Assembly: GCA_963660435.1 (NCBI GenBank) | Contig: CAVKYI010000006.1 | Coordinates: forward strand, 38,354-102,353 | DNA length: 64,000 nt | Direction: 5' to 3' | Source of the DNA: Hallerella sp963660435 | GTDB taxonomy: Bacteria; Fibrobacterota; Fibrobacteria; Fibrobacterales; Fibrobacteraceae | Shown: positions 16,211-25,717 of the stretch, piece after piece | How positions within the stretch are numbered: position 1 is the first letter of the stretch | Layout: every line of letters starts with the position of its first letter | Program-made: the position numbers and the translations under genes | The notes under the pieces: model-generated | Told to the model about the DNA's origin: nothing | The model's input: the letters and a program-made list of their open reading frames with translations, nothing else | Databases searched by the model: none

Positions 16211-17164
16211 ATGATTGACAGAAACAGGCATTTGCTGCGCCTCGCCGACTGGGACGAGGATCGCATACTCGAAACGATCGAAATCGCGATGCGTCTCAAG
16301 AAGGAAGTTCACGCCGGACAGTATTCCGACCGATTCCAGGGACAGTCCATCGGGATGTTCTTCGAAAAGCCGTCGCTTCGCACCATCACGACATTCCAGG
16401 TCGGCATGAACCAGCTCGGAGGATCCGCCGTCCTGCTTTCCCCGGATTCCATCGGGCTTGGAAAGCGCGAAAGCGTCCACGACGTAGCCTACTGTCTCTC
16501 CCGCTGGGTGAACGCGCTTGTCGTCCGCTGCTTCAGGCAGGAACTTGTCGAAAAGCTCGCCGAATACGGATCGATTCCGGTCGTGAACGCCCTGACCGAC
16601 GATTCCCACCCCTGCCAGGCCTTCGCGTTTGCCGAGACGATTCGCGAAAACATCGGCGATTTCGCCGGCAAGACCATCGCCTTCATCGGGGACGGCAACA
16701 ATGTCGCGAACTCCTTCCTCGTCCTCTGCGCAAAGCTCGGCATGAACTTTACGCTCGCCTGCCCCGAAGGATACGAGCAGCCGAAAGCCGTCATCGAGGA
16801 GATGGAACCGTACTTCAGGAAACGCGGCACCGCCTACCGCGTCTTCCATGATCCGAAGGAAGCCGTCAAGGATGCGGACATCCTGTATAGCGATGTCTGG
16901 GTCAGCATGGGCCAGGAAGGCGAAAAGGAATCCAAGCAGAACCATTTCAGGCCTTTCCAGATAAACGACGAACTTTTGAAGCTCGCTCCGGAAAGCTGCA
17001 AGGTCAGCCACTGTCTTCCGGCGCACCGCGGCGAGGAAATCACGGATTCCGTCATGGACAATCCCAAGGTAAACCTGGCGTTCGAGGAAGCGGAAAACCG
17101 CCTGCATGCCCACAAGGCCGTGCTCTGGCAGCTGATGCAAGCGACCGAAGATCTCGGAAATTAA
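16211..17164 (+). CDS. argF: Ornithine carbamoyltransferase
   Basis: The 317-residue enzyme makes citrulline from ornithine and carbamoyl phosphate in arginine synthesis. HPCQAFA, the ornithine-binding loop DVWVSMGQE and HCLPAHRGEEIT identify it as OTC rather than the acetyl- or succinyl-ornithine variants. The carbamoyl-phosphate motif reads SLRTI where S-T/L-R-T-R is usual, so the final Arg is replaced by Ile; the first Arg is kept. An AAAAAGGA ribosome site precedes the ATG. The gene has its own promoter, a leader with a terminator-like structure, and a strong terminator after it. Confidence 0.93.
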   Translation: MIDRNRHLLRLADWDEDRILETIEIAMRLKKEVHAGQYSDRFQGQSIGMFFEKPSLRTITTFQVGMNQLGGSAVLLSPDSIGLGKRESVHDVAYCLSRWVNALVVRCFRQELVEKLAEYGSIPVVNALTDDSHPCQAFAFAETIRENIGDFAGKTIAFIGDGNNVANSFLVLCAKLGMNFTLACPEGYEQPKAVIEEMEPYFRKRGTAYRVFHDPKEAVKDADILYSDVWVSMGQEGEKESKQNHFRPFQINDELLKLAPESCKVSHCLPAHRGEEITDSVMDNPKVNLAFEEAENRLHAHKAVLWQLMQATEDLGN

Positions 17165-17185
17165 ACGAAATCCGACCGAAATTTC

Positions 17186-17210
17186 GCCCTGCCTTGCGCA
17201 GGGCTTTTTT
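17186..17210 (+). terminator. Intrinsic terminator of argF
   Basis: GCCCTGC (17186-17192) pairs exactly with GCAGGGC (17198-17204) around a five-base loop and is followed by six T residues. Confidence 0.9.
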
Positions 17211-17299
17211 GCATTTCCAAATGCCATCCGCGGAAAAAAGGCTATCTTTTTCGAAAGAAAGTCTATATTGTAGGCAGATATTCCCTTGCGAGGTTTTCC

Positions 17300-20200
17300 T
17301 TGTACCGATTCTTTGCGCTAGTTCTCTTCTTGCCGCTTGCCCTTCTTGCACAAGTGCAGTTTCCGCACGGTTCCGGCATCGTCGATGTCACAAAGTCTCC
17401 CTATAACGCAAAGACCGACGGCAAGACCGATGTCACGGAAATCATCCAGCGGGCGCTAGACGATCACCCGAACGGAAACTACGTCATCTATCTGCCAAAC
17501 GGGACATACCTGATTTCCAGGCAGCTCAGCTGGCCCCAGGCGGAAAAGGAAGAAAATTCCTACCGCCGTACGATTCTCCAGGGCGAAAGCATGGGCGGAA
17601 CGCACATCGTACTCAAGGACAATTCCTACGGCTACGACAATCCAGACGCGCCGCGCGCAATGCTCTACACGGGCGTGGGAAACTACCCGCACAACCGAAA
17701 TGCCATCCGCGACATTTCGCTCCACACCGGCAAGGAAAACCCCGGCGCGATAGGCATCCGCTTCAACGCGAACTACCAGGGAACCATCCTGAACGTCAAG
17801 ATCTTTTCGGGGGACGGGACAGGCGTCGCGGGCATCGACATGAACTACACGGAAGGCATCGGGCCGCTGCTCGTGAAGAACGTGGAAATCCGGGGATTCG
17901 ACGTCGGAATCCTTACCGGGTTTCCGATGTACGGGATGACTTTCGAACACATCACCCTCCACGGCCAGAAAAAGTACGGCATCGAAAACCACGACCAGGT
18001 TCTCACCATCCGCAATCTTCGCAGCCACAATGAAGTCCCCGCCATCGCGAACTTCGGCGAAAACGCCCTGCTCACGATGATCGGCGGCGCGCTCGAATAC
18101 ACGGGAAAGAAAAAGGCCAAGGATCCCGCCATCTACAATGAAGGTTTCCTCTTTGCGCGGGACATCGCCACGAGCCGTTACGCGAAAGCGATCGAAGACA
18201 GGGGACCCGCTAGCGGCGAAGGGCTTCCCGGCCCGGAAATCATCGAATATTCCTCCGACATTCCGACGAACCTATGCCATTCCCCGCAATACTCGTTCAA
18301 GCTTTCCATCGCCGAGACTCTAATTCCCATGGAACAATCGCCCGACCAGTGGGTAGGCATCGCGGGAGACTACGGCGGAACGACTGGCACGGGCAGCGAC
18401 GATTCCAAGGCAATCCAGCAGGCTATCGACGACGGAGCGGAAACCATCTACTTCACCCCGGGAGGCCGCTACACCATCAACCGGGACGTCATCATCCGAA
18501 ACCGAGTACGGAAGATTATCGGAACGGAAGCTACAATCGACGGCACCGGAAAGTTCATCGTCGAAGGCGGCGCGTTCAAGGAAATCACGTTCGAGCGATT
18601 CGGGGAATTCGGCGCGGGCATCTTCCACAAATCGCCCCAGACACTTATTCTCAAGAACATGAAGATCAAGGACTATGCGAGCGCGAAATCGGGCGCAGGC
18701 GATCTCTACATGGAAGATGTCGCCATTAGCCACATGGAAATCAACCTCCAGCACGTGTGGGCCCGCAGCCTCTACATGAACAACGACCGCAAGACGAAAA
18801 TCGAGAACAACGGCGGAACGCTCTGGATTCTGGGGCTTACCGCCGAAAACGGCAACACGGTTCTCCTCAACCGGGACCGCGGCGAAGCGGAACTTCTAGG
18901 CGTCCACGTCATATCGAGCCGCAAGGCGAAGACCGCGCCGATGTTCATCAACGATTCCGCAAGCCTTTCCGTCGAAGGTTTCCGCGAAACCCTTCTCCAG
19001 GGGAACGCCTTCCCGAAAATCGCGGTCGAAACCCGGAACGGAGAATCCAAGACGCTCGAATCGAGCGGGCTTCTCAAGAATCCGAGCGGCGGCACCATGA
19101 TGACGCTCTTTGTCGGCTACGTCCCGAAAGTCGGCGAGAACGAACCGCCAGAAGTCGAAGGCGCCGAGAACATGATCCTTCTCCAGTCCGACAAGGCAAG
19201 ACTTTCCGGCGTGGTCTTCGACGATGGCCGCGGAAACAAAGGCTACTGCAGCGACCCCGTCGAATGGAAGAAGGTGAGCGGACCGGGACGCGTCGTCTTC
19301 TCCGACGAAAAGGAATACGAAACAGACGTCACTTTTTCCTACAGCGGCAGATACGGCATTTCGTTCACGGCGGACGACGGCGAGTTCAAGTCGTCCGACA
19401 CGACACACATCTACGTTTTCGACCTTCGCACGACGACCAAGGATCACAGCGGAAACGGCGTCGCCTCTGGACGCGGCATGGACACCTGGGTTTCGGAATT
19501 CGACACGTACACGGAACACGGCAGCGATTCCCTGTTACAGATAGGTTACAGCAAGCAAGGTTCAAGCGCGAAGATCTACCTCAAGTTCGACGTTTCGGCG
19601 ATTCCAGGACCTATCTCCGATGCGGCGCTCCAGCTTTCCGTCCCGGACGATCCGCGCTACAAGAACAAGAAAAAGCCTGTCCAGTGGAATGTCTTCGGAC
19701 TTCTCGAAGAACCGGGAAAGGATTTCGGCGACGGAATCGCCCCGGCAGACTGGCAGGAAACCGAACTGAACTGGTATAACGCTCCGGCAAACCAGAATGC
19801 GCCCGGCGGCGCCTATGTTCCCAAGAAGTCGCGCGGCGGCGGAATCGATCCGCGCTACACGAGCTATCTCGGCACGATCACGCCCAACCCGAACTCGCCG
19901 TTCGGCTCGTTCCTCAAGAGCGCAAGCCTCACGGAATTCATGAAGCGGAAACACAAGTCGAAGCTCTTCACGTTCATCCTTTCGGCAGTCGCCCCGTCCG
20001 ACTCGAACTACTACGTCTATTCGCGCGAAGCGGGCAAGGCGCTCGCCCCCGCGCTCTACGTCAGCTACTTCGATTCGAACCGCACGGTCAGCGGCGCCGC
20101 GACCGAAAGCGCCATCTCGCTTTCCAAGGTGAACATCAACATCGTTTCGCTCGACTGCAACTTCGACCTCACGATCGGGGAACCCCAATTCGTAAAGATC

Positions 20201-20374
20201 GAGATTTTCAACGAATCCGGCAAATTCATCCAGCAGCTATGCGGGCGAGAACTCGAAAGCGAAAAGAAATACACGTTCAAATTCAAGGCGAAGAACTTCC
20301 CCACCGGAAAATACACGCTCAAGGTTTCCGGCGAATCCTTTTCGAAAGAACAGAAATTCTACATCCTGAACTAG
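17300..20374 (+). CDS. Large secreted beta-helix protein (pectate-lyase superfamily) with DNRLRE-like domain
   Basis: The 1024-residue product starts at a TTG with a GAGG site six bases upstream, giving a signal peptide (residues 1-17, YRFFALVLFLPLALLAQ). Residues about 20-330 form a right-handed beta-helix of the Pectate_lyase_3/GH55-like type (VDVTKSPYNAKTDGKTDVTE, YVIYLPNGTYLIS). A second similar unit begins at about 350 (AGDYGGTTGTGSDDSKAIQQ). An Ig-like segment (about 610-710) follows, then a DNRLRE/CBM96-like domain (about 715-920, SSAKIYLKFDVSAIPG, ETELNWYNAP). The C-terminal tail (about 950-1024) resembles sorting domains. A polysaccharide-degrading or binding role is likely; the substrate is not evident. 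TATCTT and TATATT boxes lie at about 17243-17270 upstream. Confidence 0.78.
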   Translation: MYRFFALVLFLPLALLAQVQFPHGSGIVDVTKSPYNAKTDGKTDVTEIIQRALDDHPNGNYVIYLPNGTYLISRQLSWPQAEKEENSYRRTILQGESMGGTHIVLKDNSYGYDNPDAPRAMLYTGVGNYPHNRNAIRDISLHTGKENPGAIGIRFNANYQGTILNVKIFSGDGTGVAGIDMNYTEGIGPLLVKNVEIRGFDVGILTGFPMYGMTFEHITLHGQKKYGIENHDQVLTIRNLRSHNEVPAIANFGENALLTMIGGALEYTGKKKAKDPAIYNEGFLFARDIATSRYAKAIEDRGPASGEGLPGPEIIEYSSDIPTNLCHSPQYSFKLSIAETLIPMEQSPDQWVGIAGDYGGTTGTGSDDSKAIQQAIDDGAETIYFTPGGRYTINRDVIIRNRVRKIIGTEATIDGTGKFIVEGGAFKEITFERFGEFGAGIFHKSPQTLILKNMKIKDYASAKSGAGDLYMEDVAISHMEINLQHVWARSLYMNNDRKTKIENNGGTLWILGLTAENGNTVLLNRDRGEAELLGVHVISSRKAKTAPMFINDSASLSVEGFRETLLQGNAFPKIAVETRNGESKTLESSGLLKNPSGGTMMTLFVGYVPKVGENEPPEVEGAENMILLQSDKARLSGVVFDDGRGNKGYCSDPVEWKKVSGPGRVVFSDEKEYETDVTFSYSGRYGISFTADDGEFKSSDTTHIYVFDLRTTTKDHSGNGVASGRGMDTWVSEFDTYTEHGSDSLLQIGYSKQGSSAKIYLKFDVSAIPGPISDAALQLSVPDDPRYKNKKKPVQWNVFGLLEEPGKDFGDGIAPADWQETELNWYNAPANQNAPGGAYVPKKSRGGGIDPRYTSYLGTITPNPNSPFGSFLKSASLTEFMKRKHKSKLFTFILSAVAPSDSNYYVYSREAGKALAPALYVSYFDSNRTVSGAATESAISLSKVNINIVSLDCNFDLTIGEPQFVKIEIFNESGKFIQQLCGRELESEKKYTFKFKAKNFPTGKYTLKVSGESFSKEQKFYILN

Positions 20375-20381
20375 GTGTCCC

Positions 20382-21986
20382 ATGAAGTCCCAACTTTTTT
20401 CCTTTTTACCTATACTTCTTGCCGCAGCGCTTGTCGGCTGCGGAAGCGACAGCGGATCGTCGGCAAGCGAAAGCTCCTCTTCGACGAGTTCTTCTTCCGA
20501 ATCTTCCAGTTCGCTATCCAACCGGCTAGACGTCACCTATGCCGACACGCTATCTTCCGACACGCTATCCATTTCGTGCAAGACAGCGGAAGGATCCTGC
20601 AAGCTATACCTCGGCGAATATCCCGTGGGAACGCTCATCGAAATTTTCGCAAGGAAAGCCTCCGGAGAAAGCCCCGATTCCTTTTTCGTCCGCGAAGAGC
20701 AGGGAAAAAACCTTGTGCCCGAGACATACACGATTGACGCAGGCGATACGGTTTACAATACGCAAGACGCATTCGCAAGATTCGGCGACACGAGTTTCGC
20801 ACATTCCCGATTCGTCACGACCCAAGGCTCGGGATTCTATTACGTCGATGTCCCCGTCAAAAGCGGAAAGGATTCCTCGTCCGAATTCCTGATGGCGGCA
20901 AATGTTCTTTCCGGTCATTACATCTATGCAGACGGGGATGATTCCACGACGATTGCGCCCGGAGATACGCTGCGCGGATTCTTCCTCCTGGAAACCGCCC
21001 CTAAAAAAGCCGTCGTCCGATTTTCCGCATCGGTCGGCAAAAGCATCAACGTGAAAGCCTCCGGCAAGTCGATTTCGGGAATCGACCTGCAAAAGGACGG
21101 AAAAGACGTCGCTTCGGGAAACCCGATCGACGAGCAGATCCTACCCGAAAAAAAGGCGGACTATGCCGTTGCCGTCTATCCCCAAGGCGCCCCCGACTAC
21201 ACGACGGGTCCTTATGCCTACTTTGAAATCCAGACCAGTTCCCGCGACCTTCTAAAGGGCGAATACCTGGCAAATCCCGATTCCATCAGAACCGTCGGCG
21301 ACACGCTGGTCGTCGTCCGCGAAAAGAACGACGCCGCCAAATACTATCTGCGACAAGAGCAATACGTATGGCTCGCCAACCTGGACAAGGGAGATTCCAT
21401 CCAGGTTTCCCACGAAATCGAAGGATACTATTCGGGCGCAAGCTACCCGGCGACATACGCGATTCTGGATTCCGCCGGAGATTCCGTCGCATCCGTTTCG
21501 GAAACACGGCGACTCTTTGTCGCCGACAAAAAGGGTCCTTTCTACCTGCACTACGTCCGCCTGAATTCCCCGCCGAATTCCCAGAGCCAGATCCTGACGC
21601 TCAAGACATCCATCGAGCGATTCGGCTATGTCACCCGGTTTTTCTTCTACGACGAGGAACGCGAGGAACCTCTCGAGACAAGGAACGTCTCGACCGGGGA
21701 CACGCTCCACTTTTCGAGGCTGGCTCTCCGCGCTGAACCTTCCGACGCGAGCAGCAATGCCGTCTGGTATGTTCCCTGCGCGGATCTGGGACTCATCCGC
21801 TCCGCCTATTCGGAAAGCAGCTGTTCCGGTTATGGAACCGAGCAGCTCATCGGGGCGACGAACATCGCCATCACGACCGACCCGAACAGCGCGGGCGAAA
21901 TCATCCACCTGATAGCCCAGAGCCTTGCCGATCCCCATGCACGCGACACGTTGAATGTTTTTATCAGCGATTCCGACTCGCCATAG
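20382..21986 (+). CDS. Lipoprotein with Ser-rich linker, function unknown
   Basis: A 534-residue protein. The signal peptide ends in the lipobox LVGC at about residues 17-20. A Ser-rich linker follows (about 22-47), as in many Fibrobacter exported proteins. The remainder is beta-rich with repeated acidic strands and no motif I recognise. It starts seven bases after the TAG of the beta-helix gene and is probably co-transcribed, so it may be a surface-anchored partner of that protein. No enzymatic residues are evident. Confidence 0.75.
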   Translation: MKSQLFSFLPILLAAALVGCGSDSGSSASESSSSTSSSSESSSSLSNRLDVTYADTLSSDTLSISCKTAEGSCKLYLGEYPVGTLIEIFARKASGESPDSFFVREEQGKNLVPETYTIDAGDTVYNTQDAFARFGDTSFAHSRFVTTQGSGFYYVDVPVKSGKDSSSEFLMAANVLSGHYIYADGDDSTTIAPGDTLRGFFLLETAPKKAVVRFSASVGKSINVKASGKSISGIDLQKDGKDVASGNPIDEQILPEKKADYAVAVYPQGAPDYTTGPYAYFEIQTSSRDLLKGEYLANPDSIRTVGDTLVVVREKNDAAKYYLRQEQYVWLANLDKGDSIQVSHEIEGYYSGASYPATYAILDSAGDSVASVSETRRLFVADKKGPFYLHYVRLNSPPNSQSQILTLKTSIERFGYVTRFFFYDEEREEPLETRNVSTGDTLHFSRLALRAEPSDASSNAVWYVPCADLGLIRSAYSESSCSGYGTEQLIGATNIAITTDPNSAGEIIHLIAQSLADPHARDTLNVFISDSDSP

Positions 21987-21996
21987 GATTTTTTTC

Positions 21997-22002
21997 TATC
22001 TT
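21997..22002 (+). promoter_or_regulatory. Candidate -10 for rpsD
   Basis: TATCTT followed by TG (a TAnnTTTG form) lies just after the lipoprotein stop and about 75 bases before rpsD. The -35 is poor. The leader between could bind S4 for autoregulation, but no clear pseudoknot was identified. Confidence 0.35.
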
Positions 22003-22077
22003 TGGAGACCCCGGGATGTCGTGCCAAGCTCTGCCAGCATCTCCGGTTTAACGAAAGAGCTTCCTTTCGAGGTAACA

Positions 22078-22680
22078 ATGTCCTATCGTGGACCCAAAGC
22101 CAAGGTCGCCCGTTCTCTCGGGCTAGCCATCACCCAGAAGACCCAAAAGGTTCTCGACCGCCGCAACTTCGGCCCCGGTCAGCATGGTCAAGATCGCAAG
22201 AAGTCCGCTTCCGTTTACAAGCAGCAGCTTGTCGAGAAGCAGCGTCTTCGCTTCACCTACAACATTTCCGAAGCCCAGATGGCGAAGACCTATGCCGAAG
22301 CCAACCGTCGCGAAGGTTCTGCCGGTGACAACCTGATGATCCTTCTCGAAACCAGACTGGATGCGCTGGTCTATCGCATGGGTTTTGCCCGTACCATCTT
22401 CGCCGCGCGCCAGTATGTCGCCCACGGGCACTTTGCCGTGAACGGCGTCCGCAGCTTCTCCCCGAGCCGTCTAGTCAAGGCCGGCGACGTGATTTCCGTC
22501 CGGGAACGTTCCAAGAATCACGTCCAGATCAAGGAAGCCCTGGAAAGCGCCCCGACCCTTCCGGAATACGTTTCGGTCGATAAGGACAAGATGGAAGGCA
22601 AGCTCGTCGCGACCCCGCTTCGCGCCCAGATTCCGGTCCAGCTCCAGGAACAGCTCGTGGTCGAATACTACAGCCGCTAA
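22078..22680 (+). CDS. rpsD: 30S ribosomal protein S4
   Basis: The 200-residue primary 16S rRNA-binding protein begins MSYRGPKAKVARSLG. RRNFGPGQHG, GDNLMILLETRLDALVYRMG and the S4 RNA-binding motif RQYVAHGHFAVNG are canonical. The N-terminus lacks the zinc-binding cysteines found in C+ type S4. The chosen ATG has a GAGG site about six bases upstream; a longer in-frame extension overlaps the preceding gene. In many bacteria rpsD sits in the alpha operon, but here it stands alone with its own candidate promoter and terminator. Confidence 0.97.
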   Translation: MSYRGPKAKVARSLGLAITQKTQKVLDRRNFGPGQHGQDRKKSASVYKQQLVEKQRLRFTYNISEAQMAKTYAEANRREGSAGDNLMILLETRLDALVYRMGFARTIFAARQYVAHGHFAVNGVRSFSPSRLVKAGDVISVRERSKNHVQIKEALESAPTLPEYVSVDKDKMEGKLVATPLRAQIPVQLQEQLVVEYYSR

Positions 22681-22709
22681 CGTTCTTTCACATTTCATTC
22701 AAAATTCAG

Positions 22710-22736
22710 ACAGCGGATTCCGAAAGAATCCGCTGT
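22710..22736. terminator. Hairpin between rpsD and the convergent FISUMP gene
   Basis: ACAGCGGATTC (22710-22720) pairs perfectly with GAATCCGCTGT (22726-22736) around CGAAA. T-rich sequence on the plus-strand side and A-rich sequence before it make it a plausible bidirectional terminator for the two converging genes. Confidence 0.75.
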
Positions 22737-22780
22737 TTCATTTTAAATTATTATTTGATAGCACCTGGAAAATTGAAACT

Positions 22781-23482
22781 TCAATCCTTTACGCAGCGAA
22801 CGGGGGTCATCATTCTAGCACGCTCTGCACCGTCATTGAGTGCCCTATGAAAAGTGACGCTCTGATTTTCTATAGTGAATTTTACATATCCATAAATAAA
22901 ACCTAGTCGCCCTATATAGCCGTCTTCTTTTGCGATGAATTTTCCAGGCCAGACATCCATAGGAGTAGGCAACACGGCAAAGCCACAATCATCCGTTCCG
23001 TTAGAAGAAATTCCGGGGTTCAGTGAAATCCAGCCTTCCGTCGCTTTCAAGTGCAATCCGGCGCTATCGATTCTCCCTATAGTATCGATAAGCCTTAGAA
23101 ATTCATCTTCGCTCGGCAAATGCCATCCAGAGGGGCACGCCCTCAAGGCCAACGTATCAACGTAGAGACGACCTTTTGAACAAGCCGAATCCGCACAAAA
23201 GGAAGGCCAGCCCCAGCTCATGTCACGCGGCAAGCTATCATTATAATTCAGGTTTTCCGCCATCCAGACCTGGCTTCCGATGGTCACGTACTTGTATTCC
23301 TGTCCGTCTCGTGCGTCCGTAAACGTTCCGCGGTTCGGTTCGCCATAGGCATTCAGGCCGTCTGCCGGGCAGACAACCGCCGCATCGAAGGTGTCTTCCG
23401 GTTCCGCAGAGGAACTGTTCTCCGAACAGGCGGAAAACAGAAATGTCGAGAAAGTTATACAGGCAAGAGAATGAATCGTCAA
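22781..23482 (-). CDS. FISUMP-domain lipoprotein
   Basis: The 233-residue product starts at a TTG with a GGGAAA ribosome-site-like stretch upstream. A signal peptide ends at the lipobox-like LFSAC. From about residue 50 it carries the Fibrobacter succinogenes major paralogous domain: TFTDARDGQEYKYVTIG, QVWMAENLNYN, ACPSGWHLPSEDEF and MTPVRCVKD. This family is expanded in Fibrobacter and some marine bacteria; its function is unknown, although the fold resembles ligand-binding C-type lectin/sulfatase-modifying domains. The gene converges on rpsD. Confidence 0.88.
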   Translation of the reverse strand: MTIHSLACITFSTFLFSACSENSSSAEPEDTFDAAVVCPADGLNAYGEPNRGTFTDARDGQEYKYVTIGSQVWMAENLNYNDSLPRDMSWGWPSFCADSACSKGRLYVDTLALRACPSGWHLPSEDEFLRLIDTIGRIDSAGLHLKATEGWISLNPGISSNGTDDCGFAVLPTPMDVWPGKFIAKEDGYIGRLGFIYGYVKFTIENQSVTFHRALNDGAERARMMTPVRCVKD

Positions 23483-23495
23483 TTTTTTCCCTTTG

Positions 23496-24521
23496 TTAGT
23501 TTAAAAGTTTCCACGAGAGAATCTCGGACCCCTTGCGCAACACGATAAAGCTGGAGGGGCGCAGGCTGCCGATGTCAACGGTCACGGAATGTTCGCCGAC
23601 ATCCCACGAACCCTTGAACAGGGTCTTCTGCGGCACGCCGATGGCGTTTACCGTTTCAAGGATGTAGTAGTCGCCATCCTCGATATTTACATAGATGATG
23701 TCGCCATCCCGATGCACCAGGTCCGCAGAATTTTCTTTAATCACGTAGCCTGTCCCGAACTTCGGCTGTGGCGCATGGCCCCAGAGCAGGTTTCCGAGCC
23801 GATCCAAGACCAGAACGGAATCCGCCTCCGCCATTTCACCACTCTTTAGGTTGTAATGCGAAGGATCGTCGTCGGCATTAAAGTCGTCGGTCCAGTTCGG
23901 GTGATGCTAGGCGAACTGCACGCCGTTCCCGTAATCGGACTTGTCGCCTGCGTTCAAGATGACATCCTCGTACACGAAGAATGCGTAGTTTAAATCTCTG
24001 CCCGCATTTATCTTCCTAGCCGAAGCAAATTCGTTCCAATTTATATCCAGTTCCGTCTCGGCGGAATCCCTATAGTAGTAGCGCACTTCGAATCCGTTTA
24101 CCGGAGCCGCTCCCGTATTCTCCACATACAAGGCAAGATTGCTCGCACGGGTCGAACCGTAACCATCGTCCCTAGCCATGGCGCGGACACGGATTTTCGC
24201 TTTTTGCATCGGGCCGTCTTCATCGTAACAGGCGAATTCGTTGAGCAGGTTGCCGTCTTCATCCAACAAAGCGATGCCGGTCGCTTCGGCGTATTTCGTC
24301 TCTGCGCTATCAATGTAACTCGGGTCATCGGTGATATCCCAATAGGGAAAGTAACTGTTGGGTGGCATTAGGCGGTGCAAGCCGATTAGCGGCCCCTGTC
24401 CCGAATAGGCTGTCCCGTACGCCGCAATCGCTTCGGTTAGCGTCAGTTCCGCATAGAACACGGAACCGGCATCGTTGACGACACTCATCGGGGAACCCGG
24501 ATAGAACGAGACCGCATTCAC
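23496..24521 (-). pseudogene. Amber-interrupted remnant of a secreted CBM3-like protein
   Basis: One continuous minus-strand frame of 342 codons is broken only by a TAG at 23907-23909. The first part (204 residues from a GTG at 24521) contains a CBM3-like beta sandwich with LALYVENTGAAPVNGFEVRY. After the TAG the frame continues HHPNWTDDFNADDD, which fits the end of that module, and then a C-terminal domain with VLDRLGNLLWG and a sorting-like end. No signal peptide or ribosome site precedes the GTG; the frame is open back to a TAA near 24551. It therefore looks like the 3' part of a larger exported protein with a nonsense mutation. Readthrough cannot be excluded. Confidence 0.55.
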
Positions 24522-24582
24522 TTTTTCGCTTTTCCGCCTAGATTCGATTTACTTGACGATGAGAATTCGCGATTTTAAAAGA

Positions 24583-25704
24583 TCATTCTCCGAGGCACGC
24601 GTCAAGCTTTGCCGTGATATCCTTTTTATCCATGTGCTGCCCGATGAAAACCAGGCGGATTTCACGGTCGCCGTATTTCTCGTCCCACATCTTTCGGACT
24701 TCGGGTTCCTCGGCGAGAGCGCGTTCCTGTTCGCCCTTGTTCAGCGAAGCAATCCAGCGTCCGAGGCAACGCGCGCTCGCATCCTTGCCGGCCTGTTCAA
24801 AGATGTAGGAATACACGCGATCGTCTTCAAACCAGAGGATTCCCTTGGAGCGGATAATGCTGTTCGGGTAGTTGTCCAGAAACTTTTCGAGCCTTTCGCG
24901 ATTGAACGGGCGACGGTTCATATAGACGAATGTCCCGATGCCGTATTCTTCCGACTCCCCTTCTTCCTCTTCTTCAGGATTTTCCAACTGCCGGATCCAG
25001 GCGGCGGAACTCGAGACCTTGTTGAAGTCGAAAAGCTTCGTATCGAGAATATCCTTGATATCGACCTTGCCGAAATTCGTTTCGATCATTTTCGCTTCGG
25101 GCTGGAGAGCGCGAACAACCGCCTTGACATGCTTCAGTTCGTCTGCGGAAACGCTATCCACCTTGTTCAGGACTATCGTGTTACAAAATTCGATCTGCTG
25201 CACGAGAAGGCTCGCGACATCTTCCTCGTCCCTGTTTTCGTCAAGGAGCTTTTCGCCGCCGCCGAATTCCGTAGCGAGCCGCATGCAATCGACAACCGAG
25301 ATGATGCCGTCGAGGTGACACGGGAGCGGCTTCCCGTCACGGTTCTTTAGCTTGGACCCCATGAGCGTAATCGTCTGCGCAATCGGGAGCGGTTCGCAAA
25401 TGCCGCTCGCTTCGATGAGAATGTAGTCGAACTTGTCCTGTTCCAGAATCTGCGCGATCTGTTCGAGAAGGTCCGTTTTGAGCGTGCAGCAGATGCAACC
25501 GTTCGAAAGCGGCACGACGGAATCCTTCTGCTGGACATTTCCGCCCTTTTCGATCAGCGTCTGGTCGATGTTCACTTCGCCGATGTCGTTGACGATGACC
25601 GCGACATGGTATCCCTGCTGGTTGTTCAGAACGTGGTTCAGGAGAGTGGTCTTGCCCGCGCCGAGGTAACCGGCGAGAAGCGTAATGGGTACAGATTTCA
25701 TCAT
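24583..25704 (-). CDS. CobW/COG0523-family GTPase (metallochaperone-like)
   Basis: The 373-residue protein is a P-loop GTPase that probably delivers a metal, most often zinc, to client proteins. Visible motifs are Walker A AGYLGAGKTT (about residues 11-20), the metal-binding GCICCTL (CxCC) at about 69-75, the Glu of ILIEASGICEP and the base-recognition NKVD. The CobW C-terminal domain (about 265-370) ends normally. The start has two ATG codons and a GGAG site upstream. It follows the CapA-like gene by 13 bases on the same strand. No zinc-regulator box was recognised, so the metal is not established. Confidence 0.9.
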   Translation of the reverse strand: MMKSVPITLLAGYLGAGKTTLLNHVLNNQQGYHVAVIVNDIGEVNIDQTLIEKGGNVQQKDSVVPLSNGCICCTLKTDLLEQIAQILEQDKFDYILIEASGICEPLPIAQTITLMGSKLKNRDGKPLPCHLDGIISVVDCMRLATEFGGGEKLLDENRDEEDVASLLVQQIEFCNTIVLNKVDSVSADELKHVKAVVRALQPEAKMIETNFGKVDIKDILDTKLFDFNKVSSSAAWIRQLENPEEEEEGESEEYGIGTFVYMNRRPFNRERLEKFLDNYPNSIIRSKGILWFEDDRVYSYIFEQAGKDASARCLGRWIASLNKGEQERALAEEPEVRKMWDEKYGDREIRLVFIGQHMDKKDITAKLDACLGE

Positions 25705-25717
25705 GGAACTCCTTGTA

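Noticed and set aside
13084..23909. Reassignment of TAG to an amino acid genome-wide
   Set aside because: Many intact genes in the window end in TAG at the expected family length (for example mnmG, trpA, the PL11 lyase and the MBL gene), so TAG is a normal stop. The two in-frame ambers are better explained by gene decay.
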